DNA from: an uncultured Bacteroidales bacterium
GTDB lineage: Bacteria > Bacteroidota > Bacteroidia > Bacteroidales > Tenuifilaceae
Assembly (NCBI GenBank): GCA_937926785.1
Contig: CALBBQ010000032.1
Span: 1-62,704, forward strand
DNA: 62,704 nucleotides
Direction of reading: 5' to 3'
Of this stretch, positions 17,466 through 26,547 are shown in pieces. The translations under genes were made by a program, and so were the position numbers. Numbering within the stretch: the stretch's first letter is position 1; each line of letters starts with the position of its first letter. The notes beneath the pieces are model-generated. The model was not told the origin of the DNA and searched no databases. It saw only the letters and a list, made by a program, of their open reading frames with translations.

Positions 17466-17494
17466 AAATAGAAAAAGGCAGGGGTCCCTGCCTT
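17466..17494 (-). terminator. Rho-independent terminator after DPP IV gene
   Basis: Nine-bp perfect stem AAGGCAGGG / CCCTGCCTT (17475-17483, 17486-17494) with a minimal GT loop, so the real loop is probably larger. The minus strand continues into a T-rich tract (TTTTTCTATTTTT). It separates the DPP IV gene from the MATE gene. Confidence 0.8.
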
Positions 17495-17514
17495 AAACAT
17501 TTATTAGGGATTGA

Positions 17515-19644
17515 CTACAGGTTATCGTCAAAGTAACGAATAATCTTATCGATAAGATGAACCCTGTCCTTTCCAATCACATTATGGTCATGCTGCGGGT
17601 ACATGAAAAAATCGACCTGAACCCCACTCTTAACAAACTCGTGGAGTAGGGTAAGGCTATGCTGCGGCACAACGGTCTTATCCATATCATCGTGGATGAT
17701 TAACAGCTTTCCTTTCAGATTGGTAACATAGTTTTTGAGATCGGCAGTTTGGTATCCTTCAGGATTCTCATCGGGGGTGTCCATGTAGCGTTCACCATAC
17801 ATAACCTCGTAAAACCGCCAATCGGTTACAGGTCCACCGGCTACACCTACCTTAAAGTGCTCTGATGCCCTTAGCATCATGGTTATCGTCATAAACCCAC
17901 CGAAACTCCATCCATGTACCCCAATGCGGGTGGAATCTATAAAGGGCAGGGATTTTAAGTACTTAAATCCTTCGATCTGGTCCGATAGCTCCATGGTACC
18001 AAGCCTGCGATGTATGGTTTGCTCAAACTCCCCTCCCCGGTTTGAGGTTCCCCTGTTATCAAGGGTAAACATGATATAACCCTTGTTGGCCATGTAACAC
18101 TCCCAAAGGCGAGCTCCACCCATCCAGCTGTTGGTTACCAGTTGCGAGTGAGGGCCGCCGTAAACGTAAATCACAACAGGGTACCTTTGGGTTGAGTCAA
18201 AACCGATGGGTTTAATTATCCGGCCATATAGAATGGTACCATCGTTGGCACGCAAGCTTAATAACGATGGCAAGGGGACACTGTAACCACTATAAGGGTT
18301 GGGCGCATCAAGCAGTAGCTTTTGCTCCTTGCCACTAGTGTTAAATAGTGCCACGCGGTTAGGTGTCGATATAGAACTGTAAAAATCCATAAAATACTTA
18401 TAGTTTGGGCTTAAGTGGCACCTATGTGTTCCTTCACCGTGGGTTAACCGGGTGAGTTTTCCCTTCTTAATATCCAAAGAGTACAGGTGCCTTTCAAGAG
18501 GACTTTCCTTTGTGGCTGTAAAATAGAGCATTCCGCTCTTACTGTCAATGCCCTCAATACCGGTTACCTCCCATTCCCCTTTGGTTAACTGCTTAATGAG
18601 CCTACCATTGGCAAAATACAGGTAGATATGGTTCCACCCATCGCGACGACTTACCCATAAGAAAGAGCCATCATTTAGGAACATCGGCGGATTCAATGGC
18701 TCAACGTACTTTTCGTTCGTTTCCTCAAAGAGCGTTTGCTCTAAATGTCCATCGCTTAGGCGGTAACGATTCATTTTGAGGTGATTCTGCTGTCTGTTGA
18801 GCACTGCAACGTAAATCGATTTTTCATCGGGACTCCAGGCGATATTGGTAAGATACTGCTCCCGAGGTTCGCCCGTTTTCAGCTCAACCGTCTCACCGGT
18901 TTTAGTATCATAAACCCTAATTGTAACCTCATGGCTTTTCATTCCGGCCATGGGGTAACGAATGTTAACCAGTTCGCCTACCCTCTTGGAGATATCGACA
19001 AGCGGGTACTGTGTTACCCTGGATTCGTCCATGTGGTAGTATGCAAGGTAACGCCCTGTTGGCGACCAAAATGTGCCTTTATTAATGCCAAACTCATTTC
19101 GGTGTACGCTTTGTCCGTTAACAAATCCATCAAGGGTATCGTTTGAAATGGCTCTTACCTCTCCCGCTGAGCTCATGAGGAATAGGTTTTGCCCCATTGT
19201 GTACGATAACCACCTTCCATCGGGGCTAAACTCATGGTTTTCACTTCCCTCCTCAACAGTAAATTTTGATACTACCTGTTTGCCGATCGGATCAAAAACT
19301 ACATAGGTGTTGCCGGATACTATCCGGAAAGTTCCATCGCTGTTCCACCATGGCAGAATGCGTCTTACGGGTTTTATGCCAGAACCCTCAAGTGTCCTAT
19401 TTAATTCGGGCAGGGTGATAATTACCGTACTCTGTAAGTTACTTGGATTCACTGCAATAAGTGAATCGCCTGAAACATATGTGTATGCCGAGGTTTTAGG
19501 ATGCCAACCAAATCCGTTTAAGGTTTTCGGACGGAACTCGGTTCCCTGTCGTAAAACTGCCTGTTCAAGCGTAAGCTGCTTTTGAGCCTTAACCACAGGA
19601 GCAAAGAATAATAAAAGAATGATAATGCTGAAGTATCTTTTCAT
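17515..19644 (-). CDS. S9 family dipeptidyl peptidase IV
   Basis: A protein of 709 residues with signal peptide MKRYFSIIILLLFFAPVVKAQ. It has an N-terminal eight-bladed propeller (DPPIV_N, about 90-450) including the substrate amine-binding MDESRVT segment. The C-terminal alpha/beta hydrolase has its triad visible: Ser580 in GWSFGGF, Asp655 in HDDMDKTVV, His687 in YPQHDHNV. It removes X-Pro or X-Ala dipeptides from peptide N-termini, probably in the periplasm or at the cell surface. It is monocistronic, ending at a terminator. Together with the other peptidases in the window it suggests peptide use. Confidence 0.95.
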   Translation of the reverse strand: MKRYFSIIILLLFFAPVVKAQKQLTLEQAVLRQGTEFRPKTLNGFGWHPKTSAYTYVSGDSLIAVNPSNLQSTVIITLPELNRTLEGSGIKPVRRILPWWNSDGTFRIVSGNTYVVFDPIGKQVVSKFTVEEGSENHEFSPDGRWLSYTMGQNLFLMSSAGEVRAISNDTLDGFVNGQSVHRNEFGINKGTFWSPTGRYLAYYHMDESRVTQYPLVDISKRVGELVNIRYPMAGMKSHEVTIRVYDTKTGETVELKTGEPREQYLTNIAWSPDEKSIYVAVLNRQQNHLKMNRYRLSDGHLEQTLFEETNEKYVEPLNPPMFLNDGSFLWVSRRDGWNHIYLYFANGRLIKQLTKGEWEVTGIEGIDSKSGMLYFTATKESPLERHLYSLDIKKGKLTRLTHGEGTHRCHLSPNYKYFMDFYSSISTPNRVALFNTSGKEQKLLLDAPNPYSGYSVPLPSLLSLRANDGTILYGRIIKPIGFDSTQRYPVVIYVYGGPHSQLVTNSWMGGARLWECYMANKGYIMFTLDNRGTSNRGGEFEQTIHRRLGTMELSDQIEGFKYLKSLPFIDSTRIGVHGWSFGGFMTITMMLRASEHFKVGVAGGPVTDWRFYEVMYGERYMDTPDENPEGYQTADLKNYVTNLKGKLLIIHDDMDKTVVPQHSLTLLHEFVKSGVQVDFFMYPQHDHNVIGKDRVHLIDKIIRYFDDNL

Positions 19645-19826
19645 TTCGCCAAATTTTTAATTAAACACTTTCGAATTGTTTGCTAAAATAGTTATCTTTA
19701 TTGATTAAATAGACTAAATACTTACCTATGCGTTTAAACCATTTTTATAAAAATGGTGCAAACATGGAATTTCCGTTGCTTTGATATTTCATTATTTTTT
19801 GTTTACTTGCATTGAATTAGCATAAG

Positions 19827-20726
19827 ATGAAAGAAATGCGTATAAATTATACTCGAACCAGGTTTATTTGCGTTGTATTAGTGGCATTAATAATATCCTG
19901 TAAACCATCGAAAAAACAGGAGAGAGAAAGTGCTCCGGCATCCATCGATACGCTATCCACTCTTATCAAAGTTGAACATGCTATTTTTCCAATTCCCTCA
20001 CCCTGGCAGGTAGCCAATCTCATTAAAAAGATTCAAATCCCCTATAACGAAAACTACTTGAACAATCCAAACCGTTACCAGCAGTACACAACGTCGTTTA
20101 AGCAAGCTGTGAATTTAGGTATTTACGGAACTGATTTAAGCTACCTCAACATTTATGAAAAAACTCAGGAAGCAATTGTTTACCTGGGGGTTATCAGAAA
20201 GCTCAGTGAGCAACTGGGAATTTCAGAATCGTTCGATGGAAAGCTGTTTGAACGGATAGAGAAGAACATTGAGAACAAGGACTCACTGATACGGATAATA
20301 TCAACCACCTACGCCAATTCCGATTTGTACCTCAAAAAAAATGAGCGTTACGATATCGGAGCGTTGATTGTAGCAGGCTGTTGGGTCGAGAGCCTCTACC
20401 TGATGACGCAAATTGCTCAGGAACACAAGAACCGGGAAATAATTAACCGTATAGGAGAACAGAAGCACCCGTTGGACAACCTGGTTGAGCTACTTACACC
20501 TTTCTACTACAAATCACCGGAATACTCAAAACTACTGGATAGCCTGATAGACTTAGCCTATGAGTTTGATGGAATAATATATTCCTATACATACCGGGAA
20601 CCTATTGTTGATGTACAAAACAAAATAATTACGATTAACAGCCAATCGCGGGTTGTTATGTCGGAGTACCATCTGCGGATTATTAGCAGCAAAATTGAGC
20701 AAATTCGATTGTCCCTGGTTGAGTAA
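19827..20726 (+). CDS. Predicted lipoprotein of unknown function
   Basis: A protein of 299 residues. The N-terminus has a basic start, a hydrophobic stretch and the lipobox-like LIISCKPSKK, giving a lipidated Cys near residue 26. The mature part is mostly alpha-helical with YLNIYEKTQEAIVYLG and ERYDIGALIVAGCWVESLYL segments. I recognise no named domain. A second ATG at 19836 is an equally possible start. It begins the run that continues with a small secreted protein (11 bp gap) and the TerB-ABCG transporter, so it is probably the outer-membrane or periplasmic partner of that transporter (inference from position). The 182-bp divergent gap upstream has no clear promoter. Confidence 0.75.
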   Translation: MKEMRINYTRTRFICVVLVALIISCKPSKKQERESAPASIDTLSTLIKVEHAIFPIPSPWQVANLIKKIQIPYNENYLNNPNRYQQYTTSFKQAVNLGIYGTDLSYLNIYEKTQEAIVYLGVIRKLSEQLGISESFDGKLFERIEKNIENKDSLIRIISTTYANSDLYLKKNERYDIGALIVAGCWVESLYLMTQIAQEHKNREIINRIGEQKHPLDNLVELLTPFYYKSPEYSKLLDSLIDLAYEFDGIIYSYTYREPIVDVQNKIITINSQSRVVMSEYHLRIISSKIEQIRLSLVE

Positions 20727-20737
20727 AACTAACGCCT

Positions 20738-21145
20738 ATGTACCGCATACTTCCACTAGTTTTTTTGTTCATCACCACAAAGCTAAGCGCTCAGCTGGAA
20801 CAGCTGAAGAACTCATGTTCCCTGAACTTCCCTTCAACATACATTAGCGATGGGCAGGAATACTTTGCCGCTCTAAAACCTGATCAGAAAATTGAATTCC
20901 GTACCACCTTTTTTGCCGAAAATACCTACCGTATATCAGCCTGCACAAATGCCAAAAAGGGAAAACTGGTTTTTACGGTTTACGACACCGAGAAAAATCT
21001 GCTCTTCACCAACGAGAGCTACGGATACTCACCATACTGGGATTTCAGATTTACCTCAACGGTAACCTGCATCATTCAGGTTGATGTTAAGAATCAGCAA
21101 TTCTCACCGGGATACGTAATGCTACTCATAGGCTTTAAACAGTAA
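20738..21145 (+). CDS. Small secreted protein of unknown function
   Basis: A protein of 135 residues starting MYRILPLVFLFITTKLSAQ, a signal peptide with probable cleavage after SAQ. The remainder is beta-rich (KIEFRTTFFAENTYRISACTN and ending GYVMLLIGFKQ) with two cysteines in the mature part. It resembles small periplasmic beta-sandwich proteins in pattern, but I recognise no family. It lies 11 bp after the lipoprotein gene and 11 bp before the transporter gene, so the three are almost certainly co-transcribed. Confidence 0.72.
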   Translation: MYRILPLVFLFITTKLSAQLEQLKNSCSLNFPSTYISDGQEYFAALKPDQKIEFRTTFFAENTYRISACTNAKKGKLVFTVYDTEKNLLFTNESYGYSPYWDFRFTSTVTCIIQVDVKNQQFSPGYVMLLIGFKQ

Positions 21146-21156
21146 CCCCACAGTCA

Positions 21157-24100
21157 ATGAGCGAGTCGATTCTAAAAGCCCTCATGCAGCTGTTTGCCAT
21201 CATTGCTCGTCCGGTTTACGAGGATGAGAAAGAGGGAAACGACTACGCCGACAGGCGAAAGGTGGTTGAGGAATTTCTGAAGAACCAGCTCAACATGGAC
21301 CTGGTGAAGGAATACCTTAGGGTATTCGACTACTTTTACAACCTTTACCAGGAAAAGCAAAGCGAAAAAAGTAAATCCAAGAAAAGAACCTCTTCCAGCT
21401 CCGTTCGCGTTCTCAAAATCTGCTCACAGATAAACGAAGAGCTACAGCAGCAGCAAAAAATAGTTGTACTCATAAGGCTTTTGGAGTTTGTTAAACCCGA
21501 GGAAGGAGAGGTTACAGAACAAGAAATGGCATTCATTTCAACCGTAGCCGAAACCTTTTACATTCCTGATGAGGAGTTTTTAAACCTGAAAGATTTTGTA
21601 CTAGCCGACTTCCATAGTATCCATCCCCATCAGAATATTCTGCTGATAAACGGAACAAGCGATTCCTCCTACAACCAGCAACGTTACCTCTACGTGGAAG
21701 GTTTGTACGAAGACCTTAAAATACTTTTCATTGAATCGGCTAACATCTTTTTCCTCAGGTATAACGGGAAGCACGAGCTTTACCTGAACGGGCATCTACT
21801 GGTAAAGGATAAAATTTTTGTCCTCAACAACGGCTCATCCATACGCAACTCAAAAATTAAACCGGTTTACTTCAGCGATATCGTAGGGCGCTTTGTTCAG
21901 GACAAGATAAAAGAGAAGATTGTATTTGAAGCCCAGAATATCGAATACCAATTCAAAAGTGGCAAAACCGGGTTGCACCAGATGTCGTTCATTCAGGAGA
22001 GTGGCCATTTGGTTGGGATCATGGGCGCATCGGGAGCCGGAAAAACCACCCTGCTTAATGTACTCAACGGCAGCGAAAAACCCACTAAAGGCAGAATCCT
22101 GATTAACGGTATAGATATCCACAATCAAAAAGAGAAGGTTGAAGGACAAATCGGATTCGTTTCGCAGGATGACCTGCTCATTGAGGAACTCACGGTTTAT
22201 CAGAACCTATACTATAATGCCCGCCTGTGCTTCGATAATTACTCTCCTGAACAGCTCGATGCCGTAGTGAACCAAACCCTGCTTAACCTTGGGCTTTATG
22301 AAATAAAGGACATGAGGGTAGGCTCACCGCTGAACAAAAAAATTAGCGGTGGGCAACGTAAACGCTTAAATATTGCTCTGGAGCTTATTCGTGAACCAGC
22401 AATCCTTTTCCTCGATGAACCCACATCTGGCCTCAGCTCCAGGGATTCGGAGAATATCCTTGACCTGCTCAAGGAGCTAACCCTTAAGGGGAAGCTGGTT
22501 TTCGTGGTTATTCACCAGCCCTCATCGGAAATATTCAAGATGTTTGACCGATTGCTGATTCTGGACACAGGCGGTTACCTGATATACAACGGCGACCCCA
22601 TTGAATCAATCATCTACTTTAAGTCCAGAGTTCAGCAGGCCAACTGGAACGAGAGCGAGTGCCCCGTTTGCGGTAACGTTAATCCGGAGCAAATCTTCAA
22701 CATCGTTGAATCCAATGTGCTGGACGAGTATGGAAACCCCACCCGCGCCAGAAAAATCAGCCCACAGGAATGGAGCGAGTACTATAAACGGTTCTCCCCC
22801 GAACCCCAGCGCAGCTCGCCTCAACCTGAATCATTGCCTAAAATCCACTTTAAGATACCAGGCTGGCTAAAACAGCTTCGAATTTTTGTTAAACGCGATA
22901 TTCTGAGTAAACTGGCAAACAGCCAGTACATGATCATCAACATACTGGAAACCCCGCTACTTGCCCTGCTGCTGTCATACATCATCAAGTACTACAACGT
23001 TGATGTATCTAACAAGTTGGGTTATACCTTGCTTGAAAATAGCAACCTGCCTGTTTACCTATTCATGTCGGTAATTGTGGGGATTTTTGTAGGGTTAACC
23101 GTAAGCGCCGAAGAGATAATAAAAGATAGAAAGATACTCAAACGCGAGGCTTTTCTAAACCTTAGCTGGTCCAGCTACCTGATGTCGAAGGTTACTATTT
23201 TGTTGGGCATATCTGCCTTTCAAGCTCTCATGTTTGTTCTTATTGGTAACACCATCATGGAAATCAGAGGGATGTACTTTGAGTACTGGCTCGTACTGTT
23301 TAGCACCTGGTTTACCTCAAATATGCTCGGACTAGTGATATCAGATAGCTTTAAAGCGGTAGTAACCATCTACATACTGATACCCTTTCTGGTCATCCCT
23401 CAAATCATTCTGAGCGGTATAATTGTTAAGTACGAAAAGCTTAACCCTTCCATCTCTTCGCCCAGCAATATTCCCATTTACGGAGAAATGATTGTAGCCC
23501 GCTGGGCATACGAAGCGTTAGCGGTTTACCAGTTCAAGGAAAACCGCTACATGAAACCCCTTTACAAGTTCGATGAGGCGATGAGCATCTCGGACTACAA
23601 GCGAAACTACTGGCTCAAGTCGCTACAGAATAAGGTTGATTTCTGCCTTCGACACATCGAAAATCCCAACAAGAAAGATGAAATAGAGAGCTCTTTAAAG
23701 CTTTTACAGAATGAACTGGTAAAAGAGATGACTACTCAAAGAGCATCGCACCTGATATTTAGTAAATATACCCAGCTAAATGTTAATGACATTACCCGTG
23801 AAGTACTCCAGGAACTCAACGAGTTCCTGGAACAAATTCGCAGGTACTACGTTAAGCTCTACAATAAGGCAAGCACAGAAAAGGATAAGTACATCACTGC
23901 CATTCAGGGTAAACCCAACGGACAGCAGCTGTTTTTAGAACTAAAACGACGTTATCATAATGAGAGTTTAAGTGAGTTTGTCCGGAACTCCGGCGAGGTT
24001 GAAAGAATAATTGAATATAAAAACAGGCTAATCCAAAAGATTGATCCCATATATCAGCTACCTGAGTCCAAATTCCTGCGCGCCCACTTCTATGCACCGG

Positions 24101-24255
24101 CCAAGCCCTTTTTTGGCATGTATTTCGAAACGCTTTGGGTTAATGTTTTGATAATCTGGCTATACAGCATAAGCCTATACGTGATTCTTTACTTCAGATT
24201 ACTGAAAAGGCTTCTGGAATGGTTTGAACGATTTGGTGGAGAAAAGGAAAATTAG
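21157..24255 (+). CDS. TerB-like domain fused to an ABCG-type ABC transporter
   Basis: A protein of 1032 residues. Residues 1-150 form a helical TerB/DjlA-like domain. Residues 165-245 are a beta-rich segment with some FHA-like character. The ABC ATPase follows, with Walker A GASGAGKT (290-297), signature ISGGQ (396-400) and Walker B ILFLDEPTSGL (416-426). A CPVCG half zinc-ribbon lies near 505. The membrane domain begins near 590 and is of ABC2/ABCG order (ATPase before membrane part). Between the fifth and last TM helices lies a soluble, coiled-coil-rich insertion of about 200 residues, much larger than in typical ABCG half-transporters. It probably acts as a homodimer exporting or extracting lipids or peptides; the substrate is unknown. 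Confidence 0.85.
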   Translation: MSESILKALMQLFAIIARPVYEDEKEGNDYADRRKVVEEFLKNQLNMDLVKEYLRVFDYFYNLYQEKQSEKSKSKKRTSSSSVRVLKICSQINEELQQQQKIVVLIRLLEFVKPEEGEVTEQEMAFISTVAETFYIPDEEFLNLKDFVLADFHSIHPHQNILLINGTSDSSYNQQRYLYVEGLYEDLKILFIESANIFFLRYNGKHELYLNGHLLVKDKIFVLNNGSSIRNSKIKPVYFSDIVGRFVQDKIKEKIVFEAQNIEYQFKSGKTGLHQMSFIQESGHLVGIMGASGAGKTTLLNVLNGSEKPTKGRILINGIDIHNQKEKVEGQIGFVSQDDLLIEELTVYQNLYYNARLCFDNYSPEQLDAVVNQTLLNLGLYEIKDMRVGSPLNKKISGGQRKRLNIALELIREPAILFLDEPTSGLSSRDSENILDLLKELTLKGKLVFVVIHQPSSEIFKMFDRLLILDTGGYLIYNGDPIESIIYFKSRVQQANWNESECPVCGNVNPEQIFNIVESNVLDEYGNPTRARKISPQEWSEYYKRFSPEPQRSSPQPESLPKIHFKIPGWLKQLRIFVKRDILSKLANSQYMIINILETPLLALLLSYIIKYYNVDVSNKLGYTLLENSNLPVYLFMSVIVGIFVGLTVSAEEIIKDRKILKREAFLNLSWSSYLMSKVTILLGISAFQALMFVLIGNTIMEIRGMYFEYWLVLFSTWFTSNMLGLVISDSFKAVVTIYILIPFLVIPQIILSGIIVKYEKLNPSISSPSNIPIYGEMIVARWAYEALAVYQFKENRYMKPLYKFDEAMSISDYKRNYWLKSLQNKVDFCLRHIENPNKKDEIESSLKLLQNELVKEMTTQRASHLIFSKYTQLNVNDITREVLQELNEFLEQIRRYYVKLYNKASTEKDKYITAIQGKPNGQQLFLELKRRYHNESLSEFVRNSGEVERIIEYKNRLIQKIDPIYQLPESKFLRAHFYAPAKPFFGMYFETLWVNVLIIWLYSISLYVILYFRLLKRLLEWFERFGGEKEN

Positions 24256-24260
24256 AACAA

Positions 24261-24297
24261 TAAAAAAGAGCAGCATTAATTGCTGCTCTTCTCTTTT
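24261..24297. terminator. Bidirectional terminator between the ABC transporter and siaC
   Basis: Ten-bp perfect stem AAGAGCAGCA / TGCTGCTCTT (24266-24275, 24281-24290) with loop TTAAT. It is flanked by an A-rich side (TAAAAAA) and a T-rich side (CTCTTTTAAT), so it can serve both convergent genes. Confidence 0.85.
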
Positions 24298-24312
24298 AAT
24301 GAATCTTTTTTC

Positions 24313-24693
24313 TTAGTCCACTATTTGAATCATCTTGAACGGCACCTTAATTATTGACTCATAGTCTTCTCCGGCTTCGAGCATATCCTCATCATCCTCT
24401 TCGTAGTACCAGTTTATAACAACGTCCTTCTGGTTTTTCTTGAGCACTTCAAGCTTCTTGAAAACATCTAAAATACATTTAGATGAGGAAGTATTGAAAT
24501 ACTCCAGCTGCACATTCACCACCGTATTGGGTTGTGGATTCTTAATGTACTCATCGAGCCATTCAACAACAGGTCGGTAAAACTCAATGGAGTTTTCCGG
24601 AATTGATCGTCCTTTGATATCTATAACCCCGGTGTTGGGATTCATTACCACTGTGGGAGTCTTCGGGGTGCCTTCAATATTCATTAATTCCAT
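24313..24693 (-). CDS. siaC: SiaC family regulatory phosphoprotein (DUF1987)
   Basis: A protein of 126 residues with the complete DUF1987 domain: an N-terminal TPTVVMNPNTGVIDIKGRSIPEN segment followed by the WLDEYIKNPQPNT region. LEYFNTSSSK follows at residues 63-72; Thr68 occupies the position that SiaB phosphorylates in Pseudomonas aeruginosa SiaC, as I recall it. In Pseudomonas, unphosphorylated SiaC binds and activates the diguanylate cyclase SiaD. No cyclase is present here, so the partner must be different. It follows siaB by 18 bp and ends at a shared terminator. Confidence 0.9.
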   Translation of the reverse strand: MELMNIEGTPKTPTVVMNPNTGVIDIKGRSIPENSIEFYRPVVEWLDEYIKNPQPNTVVNVQLEYFNTSSSKCILDVFKKLEVLKKNQKDVVINWYYEEDDEDMLEAGEDYESIIKVPFKMIQIVD

Positions 24694-24711
24694 AATATGG
24701 TAAATTTTAAT

Positions 24712-25248
24712 TTATTCACTCACCAGAACATTCAAGCTAAAAAAGTAGTACTCATCGTTATACCGGGTAAAATCGTACTTCAACTTATTCCCGGTTTTCC
24801 TTGCAATATCTATTAAACCTAAACCACCTCCACCCTTCTCGGAAAACGTTTGGTTATTCAAAACAAATTTATAAAATTCTTTTAACTCCTCTTTTGAAAG
24901 GGAGTTAATCTTATCAATTTTTTCTTTAAGGACTTTTGTTTTGTCGGCCTTAACCATATTGCCGGTTGAGATATGATACCCCTCCGGGGTTTTGGAGAGA
25001 ATGAATGCTCCAAAGTTTGATTCGGAGCCCGGAACTTTATCTACATGGTGGAAAAGGTTTTGGAGGCATTCAACCAACACGTTGTAAAGCTTTTTGCGGA
25101 TTAAATTTTCGACCATTTCATCGGAAAGCTTGGCTTCAACTAGCCCTAATGTATCAGCAATAATACCAGCACTTATTTCACCCTTGTAGGCCAAAATAAC
25201 ATCCCCTCTATGCATTTTTGCATAGCAACTTGTAAGAAATTCGCTCAT
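24712..25248 (-). CDS. siaB: SiaB family protein kinase
   Basis: A protein of 178 residues from ATG 25246-25248 (MSEFLTSCYAKMHRGD); a TTG nine codons upstream was not used. It has a GHKL-type ATPase fold: the N-box-like LYNVLVECLQNLFHHVD with its Asn, and the glycine-rich SEKGGGGLGLIDIARK. SiaB kinases phosphorylate their SiaC partner protein on Ser/Thr in the cytoplasm. It is the first gene of a two-gene operon with siaC. The opposing PP2C-type phosphatase SiaA is not in the window. Confidence 0.87.
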   Translation of the reverse strand: MSEFLTSCYAKMHRGDVILAYKGEISAGIIADTLGLVEAKLSDEMVENLIRKKLYNVLVECLQNLFHHVDKVPGSESNFGAFILSKTPEGYHISTGNMVKADKTKVLKEKIDKINSLSKEELKEFYKFVLNNQTFSEKGGGGLGLIDIARKTGNKLKYDFTRYNDEYYFFSLNVLVSE

Positions 25249-25299
25249 TGATGGGTTTGGGCTAGTTCCAAGCAAAAGGTTATGGTATTAACTATTAAA

Positions 25300-25332
25300 C
25301 AAATATAATAAAATTTTAATTTAAAAATGCAA
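25300..25332 (-). promoter_or_regulatory. Putative promoter of siaBC
   Basis: The minus strand has -7 TATATTTG (complement of 25300-25307) and a TTG-type -33 at 25330-25332, about 22 bp apart. The region is AT-rich. It predicts a leader of roughly 45 nt before the siaB ATG. Confidence 0.5.
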
Positions 25333-25350
25333 GTGCTAGCAACAGTTTTT

Positions 25351-25380
25351 TAATAAAAAAGCCGTAGCTAAGTACGGCTT
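25351..25380 (-). terminator. Rho-independent terminator overlapping the methyltransferase stop codon
   Basis: Eight-bp stem AAGCCGTA / TACGGCTT (25359-25366, 25373-25380), loop GCTAAG. It is followed on the minus strand by a T run (complement of TAATAAAAAA). The first stem base pair uses the first base of the TTA complement of the TAA stop. Confidence 0.83.
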
Positions 25381-26534
25381 TAGTTGTGTTTTGCTTTTAA
25401 ACTCCCCTTGTACATTGGAAAATGTTGATATTTACACTCCAAGGCACCATTAAAGAGAGTAATTCGTTTGTTTGGTCGTAGGCTAAAGCTTTTAAGAGCC
25501 TCGGCATTGGAACTTATAACCCAAACATCATAACCGGTATACTTCTGCTTGAAGGTGTCGGATAGCTGTTTGTAGAAATTTTCAATCTGCTCCTTTCTCA
25601 GCCTTTCGCCATAAGGCGGGTTAGTTATTACCATTCCCTTGTCCACCTTGGGTGGGTTATAATCAAAAATTGAGGCAACTCCCAAATCAATCTTTTTCTG
25701 CAAACCTGACTGCTTCACGTTATCGAGCGCCGAAGCAATGGCTTGTTTTGAGATATCGCGGCCCAGTATTAGGTACTCAAAATCGCGTTCACGAGAATCA
25801 TCATTGTAGATGGATTGCAGAAGGGTCTCATCAAAGTCGAGCCAGTTTTCAAAACCAAAATGCTGGCGGAAGATACCGGGAGCAATACCGTAGGCAATCA
25901 GTGCAGCTTCAATCAGTATGGTGCCGGAACCGCACATGGGATCAATAAAAACGGAGTTGCCATCCCAACCCGAAAGCTTGATGAGTCCAGCGGCTAGAAC
26001 CTCATTTATGGGAGCAATATCCTGTGAAACCCGGTACCCTCGACGGTGAAGCGATTCACCCGAAGAATCGAGCAGAACAGTGCATGTATCATTGTTTACG
26101 TGTACATGGAACTGTATGTGGGGTTTTTTCGGATCTACAAAGGGTCGCTTGCCAAACCTGTCGCGAAACTGATCCGCTATAGCATCCTTTAGCTTAAGCG
26201 CAATGTAGCGGGAATGTGGGAAATGTTCAGAGTTAACAACGCTGTCCACTGCAAACTTTTGCGAAAGATCCATAACCGATGTCCAGTCGAACTTACGGGC
26301 ATTACCATAAAACTCTTCAATGGTATGGGCATTAAAAACATAGATGGGTTTCAGGATGCGTAAGGCGGTTCTCAGCCAGAAGTTCGATTTATAAAGGGTT
26401 TCCTTTGTGCCGGTGTAGGTAACCGATCGGCAACCTATTTCAATGTCCTCGGCGCCAATTTCCTTTAGCTCATCGGCCAAAACACCCTCAAGCCCTTCAA
26501 GGGTTTTTGCTACAATCTGAAATTTCTCACTCAT
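25380..26534 (-). CDS. THUMP-domain class I SAM-dependent RNA methyltransferase (RlmL/YpsC-like)
   Basis: A protein of 384 residues. The N-terminal THUMP domain (about residues 45-155) contains SRYIALKLKDAIADQFRDRFGKRP. The methyltransferase has SAM motif I in FIDPMCGSGTILIEAAL (about 198-214) and the catalytic NPPYGERL motif near 305, typical of N2-methylguanine RNA enzymes. It corresponds to the N-terminal half of Escherichia coli RlmKL and to stand-alone Firmicutes homologues, so 23S rRNA is the likely but unproven target. It starts 13 bp after the DEAD-box helicase gene, fitting a ribosome-assembly operon, and ends in a terminator. Confidence 0.9.
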   Translation of the reverse strand: MSEKFQIVAKTLEGLEGVLADELKEIGAEDIEIGCRSVTYTGTKETLYKSNFWLRTALRILKPIYVFNAHTIEEFYGNARKFDWTSVMDLSQKFAVDSVVNSEHFPHSRYIALKLKDAIADQFRDRFGKRPFVDPKKPHIQFHVHVNNDTCTVLLDSSGESLHRRGYRVSQDIAPINEVLAAGLIKLSGWDGNSVFIDPMCGSGTILIEAALIAYGIAPGIFRQHFGFENWLDFDETLLQSIYNDDSRERDFEYLILGRDISKQAIASALDNVKQSGLQKKIDLGVASIFDYNPPKVDKGMVITNPPYGERLRKEQIENFYKQLSDTFKQKYTGYDVWVISSNAEALKSFSLRPNKRITLFNGALECKYQHFPMYKGSLKAKHN

Positions 26535-26547
26535 GGAACTGCTTGTA

